Positions 7,981-16,297 of a stretch of DNA of 51,358 nucleotides are shown here, one piece after another. The position numbers were made by a program, and so were the translations under genes. The notes beneath the pieces were generated by a model, which did not search any database, was not told the DNA's origin, and saw only the letters and a list, made by a program, of their open reading frames with translations. Source of the DNA: Elainella sp. Prado103 (GTDB taxonomy: Bacteria > Cyanobacteriota > Cyanobacteriia > Elainellales > Elainellaceae); contig JALOOM010000026.1 of assembly GCA_025454395.1 (NCBI GenBank), positions 1 to 51,358 of the forward strand, written 5' to 3'. Position 1 is the stretch's first letter. The number at the start of each line of letters is the position of its first letter.

Positions 7981-10731
7981 ATGCGTTGGGCTCGGCTAGC
8001 GTTCATTTCCCTGTTTAGTTTTTTGTTTGTTACATGCGGCACGTTGTTCAAAAAGTTGATCGCGCTTCTTCTCTGTAGTATTTTTACACTGAATGCTCTG
8101 ACTTGCTCTATTTGGATCGGTGGTGAGAATCGGGCGATCGCGGTTGTATCTCCAAACGCTGCTAGAGTGAGCCTAAAAGAAAATTATGATAGATTGATTG
8201 GAGAAATTCCACGTAGGCGGATTCAGAACGGAGGGAGTAATACACCACTTCCTTTGCCAAGACCTCAGCAATCACCACAAGCTCCGCTTCCTATACCAAG
8301 ACCTGAACCAGGATCTAATGCACCACTTCCTGTACCAAGACCTTTTGTTCCTGCACAGCCTACAAACTCTCTTTCATACTCTCCTGCCAACTGGGGGCTT
8401 GACCGTTGGTGGGCAACAGCGGGTGATCAAACCCCAATGCCTGTGACTTTAACTGTACAAGTCTATAAAGCTGATGAATATGAACTGAACATTAACACTT
8501 CAAACTTCTTGAATGAGCTAAGTCTAAAAATTAACCAGTGGGATCTCAACAGTGAAGCAACGATTTCAATTGATTCAGGTGAGCCGACTCGAATCGATGG
8601 ATTGTTATCTGACAGCGGCAGAGCCAGCTTAGGACTTTTGGAAACAGGAACACACTGGTTAAGAATTGATGGGTTTGATATTCCACAAAATCCTGTGGTT
8701 GAGCAAGTGAGTTTTCAGTTAATAGGTTCTGAAGATTCAGAAATGCAAGAATTCAACACATTGTTTATTGCTGATCAATCTCCAGCCAATATTGCAAATA
8801 TTCCATTGCTAACTGAACAATTTGCTCCCACGCTCAACTTTGATACTCGTTCAGCAGAGAAATACCCACAAGAGAATCCTGGAATTGAAAAATATTGGAT
8901 ACCGCTAGATGCAGAAAGCACAACATGGGAAGTTGCAAAGCAAGCTTTCGAGGCAAATAATTTTTTGTCCGGAGATGCTGAGCAACGATTTGATCTACCT
9001 AAGGGAAGCGAGTTTTTCAAGGGATCTATATATGCAGCGGTTGTTCAGAACCCTCGAAATCCTAGACAAGTAGCAATCAACTACTATTTTCATTATCCGT
9101 ATAGCAATTGGCAGGATCATAAAGGATTTAATAATCACGAAGGCGATTGGGAAGGAATAACCGTCTTCTTAGAACAGATAGGTGATCGCTTTGAACCTAA
9201 AGAAGTGGCTTTTGCCCAGCATGTTGCATTTAGTTTTTTTGGTGGTGGTGGGCAGAAAATACCTTGGGCACAGGTTGAGAAGACGAATAATCATCCTGAA
9301 GTTTATGTTGGACTGGGAGGTCACGCAAGCTATCCCAAGGCTGGTTGTAGCGAGTGGCCTAATGTTGCTTCTAATTCTCCTTTCAAGTATTACAACGAGT
9401 ATCACAATGGTGGAAAACCTGTTCATACTTGGGTGATTAACTTACCCAGAGTTAAAGAAATTCCTTTAGAAGAATGGCATCCTTCTAAGCCTTGGGCTTG
9501 GCTGCTATATCCTGGTTTCTGGGGTGAGCCTAATCAATGTACTGATAATGCAGGAGGAATTGGTTGTCCATCTGCACCGAGAGGTCCTGTTTTTCTGGAT
9601 TTGGACATTGAACTTGTCCAAAACTCTGGTTCTGGTAGGCGATGGGTCGATCCTTGGGGTTGGGCGGCTGGCTTTAGTTCTACTGCAAAATCTGAATGTG
9701 AGCATGATGAAGAGACAAAAACATCTGATCATCCTCTTGGTACTGGAAACAAAATAGGAGCTAAAGACTATGGTGACCCTCACATGGTCACGTTTGATGG
9801 ACATCGCTACAGCTTTCAAACTGTTGGAGAGTATGTTGTTGCTAAATCAACTGATGGTTATTTTCAAGTGCAAGGACGACAATCTCCAGTAAACCGGAAT
9901 TTATCTCTTAATAGTGCTGTTGCTATGCAGGTTGGTAGCGATCGAGTCGCGTTCTACTCTAAGGACTTCCCCGATAGTGATACCAGTACTCCTCTGCGAA
10001 TAAATGGCAGACCTACTACCGTTCAAGGTGAGTCATTGTCGCTCCCTGGAGGAGGTACTATCTACAAGAAGAATGAAAACAACTACGTCGTTGAATGGGA
10101 TACAGGTGAACAAGTTGCTGTCAACATTTATCAACGTGGACAATACAAATATATGGATGTTTTTCCATTTGTATTTGAATCTCAGGCAGGACGAATTATT
10201 GGATTGCTAGGCGATGCAGATGGCAATCCTGATAATGATCTGCGGTTCCGAAATGGTAATCTGCTACCAACCAAATCCACTTACGGGGACTTAAATCAAC
10301 TTATCAACAATATTGCGCCTGTGCAAATCCCGTTAGGTGAACTCGAAAAACTCTACTTTCAGGAGCTAAACCGTGACTTTGGTAGCAGTTGGCGGGTTAC
10401 ACCAGAAGAATCGCTATTTGACTATGCACCCGGACAAACCACCGACAGTTTTACCGATCGCGCTTTTCCAGATGCCTATTTGACGCTCGATATGCTGCCA
10501 CCAGAAGCACTACAAACTGCCAGAGCAGCTTGTTCTCAAGCAGGAGTTGAGTCAAGTTTGATGGAAGGCTGTATCTTCGATGTTGGCTTCACGGGTTATA
10601 GCGAATTTGCCTATCGTGCAGCTCAGGTATCTAATATTCTTGAGGTTGTTGAATCAGTAATTCCAGGCTTTCAAAATCCGATTCCTGAAATTATTCGCCG
10701 CCTGCCTCGAATTCCAGGCATAAACTTCTGA
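7981..10731 (+). CDS. Large secreted protein with Vps62-like and von Willebrand type D domains
   Basis: The ATG at 7981 follows GAGG by six bases and is preferred to a TTG at 7969, giving 916 residues. Order of parts: hydrophobic export segment (about 20-55); proline-rich linker with three PLP(L/I/V)PRP-type repeats (86-126); a beta-rich region; a Vps62-like domain (about 345-520) with YYFHYPYSN, HEGDWEG (386-392) and GGHASYP (around 446); then a von Willebrand factor type D domain from about 594 (DYGDPHMVTFDGHRYSF) to about 755; and a C-terminal tail with EIIRRLPRIPG. vWD domains are extracellular and often mediate adhesion or multimerisation. The Vps62-like fold has no settled bacterial role that I know. 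The M48 gene follows after 16 bases, so the two are probably co-transcribed. AT-richness here (19 G/C in the 60 bases from 8461) is unlike the gltB region. Confidence 0.82.
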   Translation: MRWARLAFISLFSFLFVTCGTLFKKLIALLLCSIFTLNALTCSIWIGGENRAIAVVSPNAARVSLKENYDRLIGEIPRRRIQNGGSNTPLPLPRPQQSPQAPLPIPRPEPGSNAPLPVPRPFVPAQPTNSLSYSPANWGLDRWWATAGDQTPMPVTLTVQVYKADEYELNINTSNFLNELSLKINQWDLNSEATISIDSGEPTRIDGLLSDSGRASLGLLETGTHWLRIDGFDIPQNPVVEQVSFQLIGSEDSEMQEFNTLFIADQSPANIANIPLLTEQFAPTLNFDTRSAEKYPQENPGIEKYWIPLDAESTTWEVAKQAFEANNFLSGDAEQRFDLPKGSEFFKGSIYAAVVQNPRNPRQVAINYYFHYPYSNWQDHKGFNNHEGDWEGITVFLEQIGDRFEPKEVAFAQHVAFSFFGGGGQKIPWAQVEKTNNHPEVYVGLGGHASYPKAGCSEWPNVASNSPFKYYNEYHNGGKPVHTWVINLPRVKEIPLEEWHPSKPWAWLLYPGFWGEPNQCTDNAGGIGCPSAPRGPVFLDLDIELVQNSGSGRRWVDPWGWAAGFSSTAKSECEHDEETKTSDHPLGTGNKIGAKDYGDPHMVTFDGHRYSFQTVGEYVVAKSTDGYFQVQGRQSPVNRNLSLNSAVAMQVGSDRVAFYSKDFPDSDTSTPLRINGRPTTVQGESLSLPGGGTIYKKNENNYVVEWDTGEQVAVNIYQRGQYKYMDVFPFVFESQAGRIIGLLGDADGNPDNDLRFRNGNLLPTKSTYGDLNQLINNIAPVQIPLGELEKLYFQELNRDFGSSWRVTPEESLFDYAPGQTTDSFTDRAFPDAYLTLDMLPPEALQTARAACSQAGVESSLMEGCIFDVGFTGYSEFAYRAAQVSNILEVVESVIPGFQNPIPEIIRRLPRIPGINF

Positions 10732-10747
10732 GGAGCATCTTCGAACT

Positions 10748-12124
10748 ATGAAATACCTTCGCAGACTCATTTGGGCAACTTTGGGTATCGCCTTATTTGT
10801 CAGTTTGAGTTCACTACTGCCTTTCCTCGCTCAATCTAACTCAAACAGCCGCTTTCAAATCCTTGCTGAGGCCGATCGCCTTTACCTGGCAGGTGATCAA
10901 GCTGGTGCTGAAGAGTTATACCGTCAAGTCAAACCTCCTTTTCCAAATGAGCAATCTATTGCTGTTCTAGAATCCTTTAGCGATCCAGCTCAACTTTCAC
11001 CTTCTGGACAAGCCAATTGGAACGTGGCCCAAGCCGCTAAGAAAAAAGAACGCCTTGCCCCGTTAAATCAACTGGTAGAACAAGAGCCTGCTTTTATTCC
11101 AGGCCAAATTGCTTATGCTGAAGCGCTAGATGATGCTGATGATGAAGATGAGGCGATCGCAGCACTCGAACAAGCCTCTGCGCGTTTTCCTGATTCACTG
11201 GAACTGACTGAAGCTTTAGTGACAGCTCTAGAAGACGATGGTAAGCGTTTAGAAGCTTCGATCGCAGCACGTCAATTTGCAATTGTGAATCCCGATCATC
11301 CTAGAGCAGCAGAATTTCAAGCACGAGCTGATGAGAATCTGGGTCGCTATCGTCGTCGAATTACCGAGCGCAATGTATTGCAGGGAGTTTTAGGTGGTGT
11401 AGTTGGGATCATCACAGGTGACGGAGGAGAACGCGCGATTGGAGCCGCAGCAATGCTATTACAAGGCGAATCGGCTCTAGGCAGCCAGGTAGCAGCAGGT
11501 TATAGGCAACAACTTACTCCTGTTACCGATCCGGAAATTGTCGCCTATGTCACTGAGATTGGTAATTCCATTGCTGAGTTAATGGGACGGAGCGATTTTG
11601 AATATGAATTTAATGTTGTCCAAGATGATAGCTTTAACGCTTTTGCATTGCCTGGTGGTAAAGTATTTGTCCACACAGGGCTGCTTCTATCCACAAATTC
11701 TGAAGCAGAATTTGCAGGCGTGATGGCTCATGAAGTAGCTCATGCGGTCTTATCACACGGATTTCAGAAAATGACCCGTGCTAACTTACTCTCAAATCTA
11801 AGTGCAGTCATTCCGCTTGGAGACTTGGTTGCAACCCTGATTCATCTAGACTATAGCCGCCAGCAAGAACGTCAAGCCGATATGGTTGGAACCCGTGTAT
11901 TGGCAACAGCAGGGTACGCGGCAGATGGAACTCGTAACTCTTTTCTTGCAATGAAAACGCAGGAAAGAGGTACGCAAATTGACTTTCTCTCATCCCATCC
12001 TTTAACTGATGATCGAATCGACTACTTAGAAAAATTCATTGTTTACAACGGCTACAATCGCTACGCCTTTGAAGGAGTCGAGCGCCATGCCCGCATTCAG
12101 GAACGCTTGAAGCAAATTTTGTAA
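10748..12124 (+). CDS. Membrane-anchored TPR-M48 family metalloprotease
   Basis: The N-terminus (RRLIWATLGIALFVSLSSLLPFLA) is a signal peptide or signal anchor. Residues about 30-200 form TPR-like helical pairs (LAEADRLYLAGDQAGAEELYRQ, AYAEALDDADDEDEAIAALEQA). The C-terminal half is a BepA/Oma1-type M48 zinc peptidase: HEVAH at 328-332, with the third ligand in the ERQADMVGTRVLATAGY segment. BepA-like proteins degrade or assist folding of envelope proteins in the periplasm. Here the TPR part precedes the peptidase instead of following it. GAGGA overlapping the previous stop region and 16-base spacing imply co-transcription with the vWD protein, which could be its substrate or client (inference). 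Confidence 0.9.
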   Translation: MKYLRRLIWATLGIALFVSLSSLLPFLAQSNSNSRFQILAEADRLYLAGDQAGAEELYRQVKPPFPNEQSIAVLESFSDPAQLSPSGQANWNVAQAAKKKERLAPLNQLVEQEPAFIPGQIAYAEALDDADDEDEAIAALEQASARFPDSLELTEALVTALEDDGKRLEASIAARQFAIVNPDHPRAAEFQARADENLGRYRRRITERNVLQGVLGGVVGIITGDGGERAIGAAAMLLQGESALGSQVAAGYRQQLTPVTDPEIVAYVTEIGNSIAELMGRSDFEYEFNVVQDDSFNAFALPGGKVFVHTGLLLSTNSEAEFAGVMAHEVAHAVLSHGFQKMTRANLLSNLSAVIPLGDLVATLIHLDYSRQQERQADMVGTRVLATAGYAADGTRNSFLAMKTQERGTQIDFLSSHPLTDDRIDYLEKFIVYNGYNRYAFEGVERHARIQERLKQIL

Positions 12125-12250
12125 ATTGATATTGGTAACAATGGTGATCAAATTCAGATTCAGTTTCAGTTCTACCGAGAAACTGATAAGGTTGAACAAT
12201 TAAATTTTGCAGACGGTACAGTATGGGATCTGACAAATCCATCTATTTAG
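12125..12250 (+). pseudogene. Remnant resembling the C-terminus of an RTX/haemolysin-type protein
   Basis: Directly after the TAA of the M48 gene, in the same frame, 41 sense codons run to a TAG. They encode a stretch ending KVEQLNFADGTVWDLTNPSI. The LNFADGTVWDL portion matches, by memory, the haemolysin-type calcium-binding related domain found at the ends of RTX proteins (RFADGTVW-type). No start codon or RTX nonapeptide array is left. It is best read as a decayed gene tail next to an M48 gene, though stop-codon readthrough to make a C-terminal extension is formally possible. Confidence 0.45.
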
Positions 12251-12379
12251 CTGTTATGTTGCACCAGTACCTGAATTAGATGACGATTGGCTAACACCTT
12301 CGGTACCAAAATGCTGTAGAGACCTATTCAATCCAAGGAAGTAGTCGGCTGAATGAGTACAGTAGCGTTTATGGACTAT

Positions 12380-12964
12380 TCAGCCCGCGCTTAAAACCTG
12401 AGCTACGGTTAAGGTCAAGCTCGCAAACGTAGGAGATACTATCCGATCGTCCCCCTGAAACCCCTGATCGTCATACGCGCCCTCTCGTAAAACGCAGACG
12501 GTGACTCGCGATTGCATAGGATCCACAATCCAGTATTCAGGAATGTCTAGCACCGCATATTCGGTATGCTTTGCCCGATAGTCTTCACCTGCAGTTGAGG
12601 GACTAACCACTTCTACAACCAAAAGCGGTGGCGGTTCATGGAGTGCGATAACAGACTCCCGCTTCTTCAAACCAGTCCATTGTTCTACAGGTAGCACCAC
12701 CACATCTGGGACTCTGACCGTATCCCAGCGATCGCCTCTGGGGGACTGAATGCCGATCTTCATATCTCTAGAAATCCAGGGCAGTGCAGCCCGCTTGATT
12801 TCTTCTTTAAAAGCTTCGTTGAGGAATTCGCTAATGTCCCCATGTTCCCCGGTGCCCAATGCCATGCAGACCAGATCTCCATTCACCAGCTCATATCGAT
12901 TTCCTGTACCATCATCGTAGGACAGGTACTCGGCAAGGGTAAGTTTTTGAGAGGTTACTGCCAT
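12380..12964 (-). CDS. Uma2 family endonuclease (DUF820)
   Basis: The protein has the standard Uma2/DUF820 layout common in cyanobacteria in many copies. An N-terminal LTLAEYLSYDD...YELVNGDLVCM is followed by the PD-(D/E)xK core: VRVPDVVVLP supplies the Asp and LLVVEVVSPST the E-x-V segment, and then comes AKHTEYAVLDIPEYWIVDP. The ATG at 12964 is preferred to a GTG five codons upstream (12979) because GAAGG lies close before it. About 194 residues, normal length. The family is structurally a nuclease, but its cellular function is largely unknown and copies often lie near mobile or accessory genes. Here it borders the exported-protein stretch. Confidence 0.9.
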   Translation of the reverse strand: MAVTSQKLTLAEYLSYDDGTGNRYELVNGDLVCMALGTGEHGDISEFLNEAFKEEIKRAALPWISRDMKIGIQSPRGDRWDTVRVPDVVVLPVEQWTGLKKRESVIALHEPPPLLVVEVVSPSTAGEDYRAKHTEYAVLDIPEYWIVDPMQSRVTVCVLREGAYDDQGFQGDDRIVSPTFASLTLTVAQVLSAG

Positions 12965-13150
12965 CACGCCTTCAAGCACATTTTCTCTGTATTATATTGC
13001 ATCCTGCGGTGATCAATTTGGGGCGATCGACCAGATGCTTCTCTGTCAAGGTTCGAGGGTTTCTGAACTACCGATAGCTACCTATGGGCAGTTCCCCTAA
13101 CAAGATCAAACGAGCTAGGATCGAACAGCACCCCTCAGGGACTTCTGACT

Positions 13151-13927
13151 ATGTCATCGATCGATCGAACCCCCGCTTTGCTTCTACCCGTGCTCACGCT
13201 GATCGCGATCATCGCCACGTTTATCGTGAACGTCTGGTCGAATATTGCGCCGATTTTTGGACAGACGATCGGTGAAATTTCCAATACTGAGTTTGCTAAC
13301 GTCCTGATTGTGCCCGCCAACTACGCCTTTGCAATTTGGGGATTAATCTATCTGGGATTACTGGGATTTGGCATCTATCAGCTTTTGAGAGAACAGCGAT
13401 CGAACCCCCGCCTGCAGCAGGTGCGTCCTTTGTTAATTCTGGCCTGTGTGGCGCAGGCAGTTTGGGTTTTTCTATTTTTATCACGACAGTTCTGGCTCTC
13501 GGTGGTGGCAATGCTGCTAATTTTGCTGCCCCTGATCGGCTGCTACCTGAAGCTGGGGGTGGGGCGATCGGTCAACCGGGCTGAACAGTGGCTGGCTCAC
13601 CGTCCGTTTAGCCTTTATCTGGGCTGGATCAGCGTCGCTACGATCGTCAATGTGGCGCTGGCCCTCTATAGCCAAAATTGGAACGGCTGGGGGCTTTCAG
13701 GGGAAACCTGGACGCAGATCATGATGGTGGTGGCGGCCGCGATCGGGGTGGCAGTCGCTTTGCGACAACGCGATGCGGTGTATCCTCTAGTGATTACCTG
13801 GGCATTACTGGCAATTGCAATTCGTCATCTCGAAATGCCATCCATTGCCGTGCCGGCAGTGGTGTGGGCGATCGGGGTGGCGATCGGGGCTGGGCTACAG
13901 TTCAGGAGATCGAAAAGCGATCGATAA
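13151..13927 (+). CDS. TspO/MBR-like tryptophan-rich sensory membrane protein
   Basis: The 258-residue protein is almost entirely membrane helices, about seven. An NYAFAIWGLIYLGLLGFGIYQ segment and repeated tryptophans (WNGWGLSGETW, VVWAIGV) fit the cyanobacterial proteins annotated as tryptophan-rich sensory proteins, related to TspO/MBR. Classical TspO is about 160 residues with five helices, so this is the longer subgroup. Its ligand (porphyrins in true TspO) is not established. No operon partner: the next same-strand gene, the antitoxin, begins 127 bases later. AGGGA lies about ten bases before the ATG. Confidence 0.75.
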   Translation: MSSIDRTPALLLPVLTLIAIIATFIVNVWSNIAPIFGQTIGEISNTEFANVLIVPANYAFAIWGLIYLGLLGFGIYQLLREQRSNPRLQQVRPLLILACVAQAVWVFLFLSRQFWLSVVAMLLILLPLIGCYLKLGVGRSVNRAEQWLAHRPFSLYLGWISVATIVNVALALYSQNWNGWGLSGETWTQIMMVVAAAIGVAVALRQRDAVYPLVITWALLAIAIRHLEMPSIAVPAVVWAIGVAIGAGLQFRRSKSDR

Positions 13928-14054
13928 TCATCAGAATTTCTAGGCTCAACAGCGAAAGAAGGGCTCAATCCAGCAAACTCGTCATATCGCACCTATATTC
14001 AGTAGATGGGTACTCTACAATGATCACTAAATCCTAGAATTTGGAAGGCAAGCA

Positions 14055-14333
14055 ATGAATCCAACGGATCATTCTCCAACAGAAGATAGAGAGTCAGCAA
14101 GGTCAGCATCTCTGATAGAGTTACGGCATCAGCTGAACGATTCACTGCAACAATTATCGCTGGAACGATTGCAAGTGCTGGTTGATTTCGCAGCTTACCT
14201 GGCAAATACTGAAAGTGAATCTGCAACCCAAGAACTTCTTGCCATTCCTGGATTACTAGAGCGAATTAAGCAAAATCAAATGACTCCTAAAGATCAGTAC
14301 GTCAACTGGAGAACCTTGCGATCTGATGTATGA
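14055..14333 (+). CDS. Putative antitoxin of a RelE/ParE-type toxin-antitoxin pair
   Basis: The 92-residue protein is charged and helical. It contains LIELRHQLNDSLQQLSLERLQVLVDFAAYLAN, the sort of helix-turn-helix stretch seen in small cyanobacterial antitoxin-like proteins (DUF2281-type). A disordered acidic N-terminus and a C-terminal toxin-wrapping segment (about 70-92) follow. GGAAGG precedes the ATG closely. Its last eight bases overlap the start of the RelE/ParE gene, a classic antitoxin-toxin arrangement ensuring coupled translation. Type II antitoxins usually repress their own operon. The identification rests mainly on this context. Confidence 0.78.
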   Translation: MNPTDHSPTEDRESARSASLIELRHQLNDSLQQLSLERLQVLVDFAAYLANTESESATQELLAIPGLLERIKQNQMTPKDQYVNWRTLRSDV

Positions 14334-14589
14334 AGTTTTTCTCCATCCCGATGCCCAAGCAGTTTACTTCAATGCCAATCCAGCCCTAGCGAAAAAGATT
14401 GCCCGATGTTTGCAGCAACTAGAGCAAAATCCTAAATCCCATCCTAATATTAAAGCTCTCAAAGGAGACTACGCAGGCTATTATCGCTATCGAATCGGAG
14501 ATTATCGAATCATTTATTTGATAGACAATGATTTAGTGCAGGTGCTTGTTGTAGCAATTGCCCATCGGAGCAAGGTATATGAACTATGA
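14326..14589 (+). CDS. Type II toxin, RelE/ParE superfamily
   Basis: The 87-residue protein matches the RelE/ParE fold in length and motif order: YEVFLHPDAQAVYFNANP, a helical hairpin with LAKKIARCLQQLEQNP, then IKALKGDYAGYYRYRIGDYRIIYLI and a C-terminal VLVVAIAHRSKVYEL. The RYRIGDYRIIY segment and terminal HRSKVYE are diagnostic. RelE members cleave mRNA on the ribosome and ParE members poison gyrase. The YRYRIGDYRI and HR residues favour the RelE-like mRNA interferase side, but this is not certain. Translation starts inside the antitoxin gene (8-base overlap). All core segments look intact, so it is likely functional. Confidence 0.9.
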   Translation: MYEVFLHPDAQAVYFNANPALAKKIARCLQQLEQNPKSHPNIKALKGDYAGYYRYRIGDYRIIYLIDNDLVQVLVVAIAHRSKVYEL

Positions 14590-14632
14590 AATAGATGATA
14601 TAAAATCAAAATTAGCCTTAAGTAACCCATAA

Positions 14633-15244
14633 TTAAGCTTGCGTAACCAGAACAATACCCACCGCGATCAACACAGCACCTGCCAAGCGATTCATGCCGG
14701 TACGAACGCGAGCATTCATCAGCCATCTAGCCCGATCGGCCAGCAAGGCATAACCTAGTTTTACCCCGCCCACCGCCACGATCGTAATCGCAACAATCAC
14801 CAGTGTATCCCCATAGGTAATCCGGGATAGATCGAGAAATGCAGGCAAGAAACCGAGATAAAATAGGGTCGCTTTTTGATCGCCTAACGTGATCAGCAAG
14901 CCGGTTAGCAAACTGGACAGTAGTGAGGATTCTGCAACTTGTCCTACCTCCAGAGCAGGTGAGTTGGATCGCCACAATTCAACGCCCAAAATCATAAGAT
15001 AGGCTCCACCCACATATTTGATCCATCCCAGAAACTCCCCCATTGTTTCAGACAGGAATGATAAACCCCAAATTGCCAGAACGATAAAAGTAATATCGCC
15101 TAGCACAATGCCGATCGTCGTAAAGAGCCCATGCACGAAGCCACCCATGGCCGATCGAGCAGAGACTGCCAGCACGCTGAGGCTGGGAATGGCAGCCAGA
15201 ATTACCATGGCGCTGAACAGGGCTACCATGCTGCTGAGGGTCAT
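14633..15244 (-). CDS. LysE/RhtB family amino-acid exporter
   Basis: About 203 residues with five to six membrane helices. LysE-family hallmarks are AIPSLSVLAVSARSAMGGFVHGLFTTIGIVLGD near the N-terminus and WIKYVGGAYLMILGVELWRS in the middle. The family exports amino acids such as lysine, threonine or homoserine, and the substrate here is unknown. I chose ATG 15244 because the upstream in-frame codons (to 15334) include a 15-bp tandem duplication encoding QRNAMQ and lack family similarity. It converges on the toxin gene with a 43-base spacer. Confidence 0.87.
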   Translation of the reverse strand: MTLSSMVALFSAMVILAAIPSLSVLAVSARSAMGGFVHGLFTTIGIVLGDITFIVLAIWGLSFLSETMGEFLGWIKYVGGAYLMILGVELWRSNSPALEVGQVAESSLLSSLLTGLLITLGDQKATLFYLGFLPAFLDLSRITYGDTLVIVAITIVAVGGVKLGYALLADRARWLMNARVRTGMNRLAGAVLIAVGIVLVTQA

Positions 15245-15248
15245 ACTA

Positions 15249-15278
15249 CTTTGCATAGCGTTTCTTTGCATAGCGTTT
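15249..15278. repeat. Tandem repeat, 2 x 15 bp
   Basis: CTTTGCATAGCGTTT is present twice without interruption, immediately upstream of the LysE-family start codon. It duplicates an ATG in the leader, so alternative starts (AMQRNAMQ in frame) arise from the duplication. Confidence 0.9.
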
Positions 15279-15412
15279 CGGTATCCGAGATGCCGGGGGC
15301 ACCTTTGCCGATCCAGCCCTACCCGCTGCAACAAGCTGCCAATGGGGTTTTAAAGCCGATGCCCGCCAGTTAACCTGAGCTGCCCATTCCACAGAGGGTA
15401 CTTCTCACGGGT

Positions 15413-16132
15413 TCAGACGAGGACGGTTTGCCGATCGGTCGTATCCTCTCTGGTCAGCAAGTCTACCATCTGTTCAGCTACCCCTGCGGCGGAAGCGGGA
15501 TTTTGTCCGGTCACCAGCCGATCGCTCACCACTACCTTGGCTTGAAAATTGGCGGCTTTGTCCAGGGTGGCACCGCGTTCGATCAGCCGATCTTCCAGCA
15601 AAAAGGGCACTACTTCCGTCAGACCCACCGCCGCTTCCTCTTCGTTGGTAAAGCCCGCGACCACCTTGCCCGCGACCAGATAGTCGCCATTGCTCAGTCG
15701 GAGGTTGACCAACCCAGCCGGGCCATGGCAAACCGCACCCACAACACCACCCTGCTCATAGATTTGGGCCGCAATATTTGCTAGAGCTTCATGATCGGGA
15801 AAGTCCCACATGGTGCCATGCCCACCGGCATAGAAAATTGCCGCATACTCAGACGGGTTCACCTGGGTTGGATGCAACGTGTTTTCCACCTGTGCCATTT
15901 TGTCTGGATGATCGAGAAAAGCTGCATTCAGTGGATCGGCTCGATCGATCCCAATCATCGGTGCTTTACCACCTTGAGGACTCACATATTCCACCATCCA
16001 ACCCGATCGATCAAACACATCGACTGGATGACTGACTTCGGGCAAATAAAATCCTGTCGGTTGCCCGGTATGGCCTAACAGATTGTGGCTGGTCAAGACA
16101 ATGAGAATTTTGGCGGGTCGCTTGGGTGACAT
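15413..16132 (-). CDS. DJ-1/PfpI family protein (type 1 glutamine amidotransferase-like, Hsp31 type)
   Basis: The 239-residue protein contains the nucleophile elbow GAVCHGPAG with C135 and H136, and the upstream glutamate of PEVSHP (E32). It also has the inserted GIDRADPLNAAFL segment (61-73) that marks the Hsp31/class I glyoxalase-III subgroup. Members act as glyoxalases, deglycases or holdases. The triad looks complete, so the enzyme should be active. GGAG eight bases before the ATG supports the start. It is divergent from a LysR-type regulator across a 165-base gap, the usual arrangement for a regulator and its target, so control by that regulator is likely. Confidence 0.92.
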   Translation of the reverse strand: MSPKRPAKILIVLTSHNLLGHTGQPTGFYLPEVSHPVDVFDRSGWMVEYVSPQGGKAPMIGIDRADPLNAAFLDHPDKMAQVENTLHPTQVNPSEYAAIFYAGGHGTMWDFPDHEALANIAAQIYEQGGVVGAVCHGPAGLVNLRLSNGDYLVAGKVVAGFTNEEEAAVGLTEVVPFLLEDRLIERGATLDKAANFQAKVVVSDRLVTGQNPASAAGVAEQMVDLLTREDTTDRQTVLV

Positions 16133-16297
16133 TATTTAACTCCAATGAACGATTAAACAGAGTTCGATCAGGTCAGTTAGGAAAAATCAGTGAGGAAAAA
16201 CGGGGCAGTTTACATTTCGTGACCTGACTCTTTTATCCTAAAGAGCCTTTATCTAAAATACAAATAATGAATATTTGGATTTTCCATAATTAGATTT
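16133..16297. promoter_or_regulatory. Divergent promoter region between the DJ-1/PfpI and LysR genes
   Basis: The 165-base spacer separates two divergently read genes. It is AT-rich toward the LysR side (ATAATGAATATTTGGATTTT). LysR-type regulators usually bind T-N11-A dyads in such gaps. I cannot fix a unique operator by eye. Confidence 0.45.
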
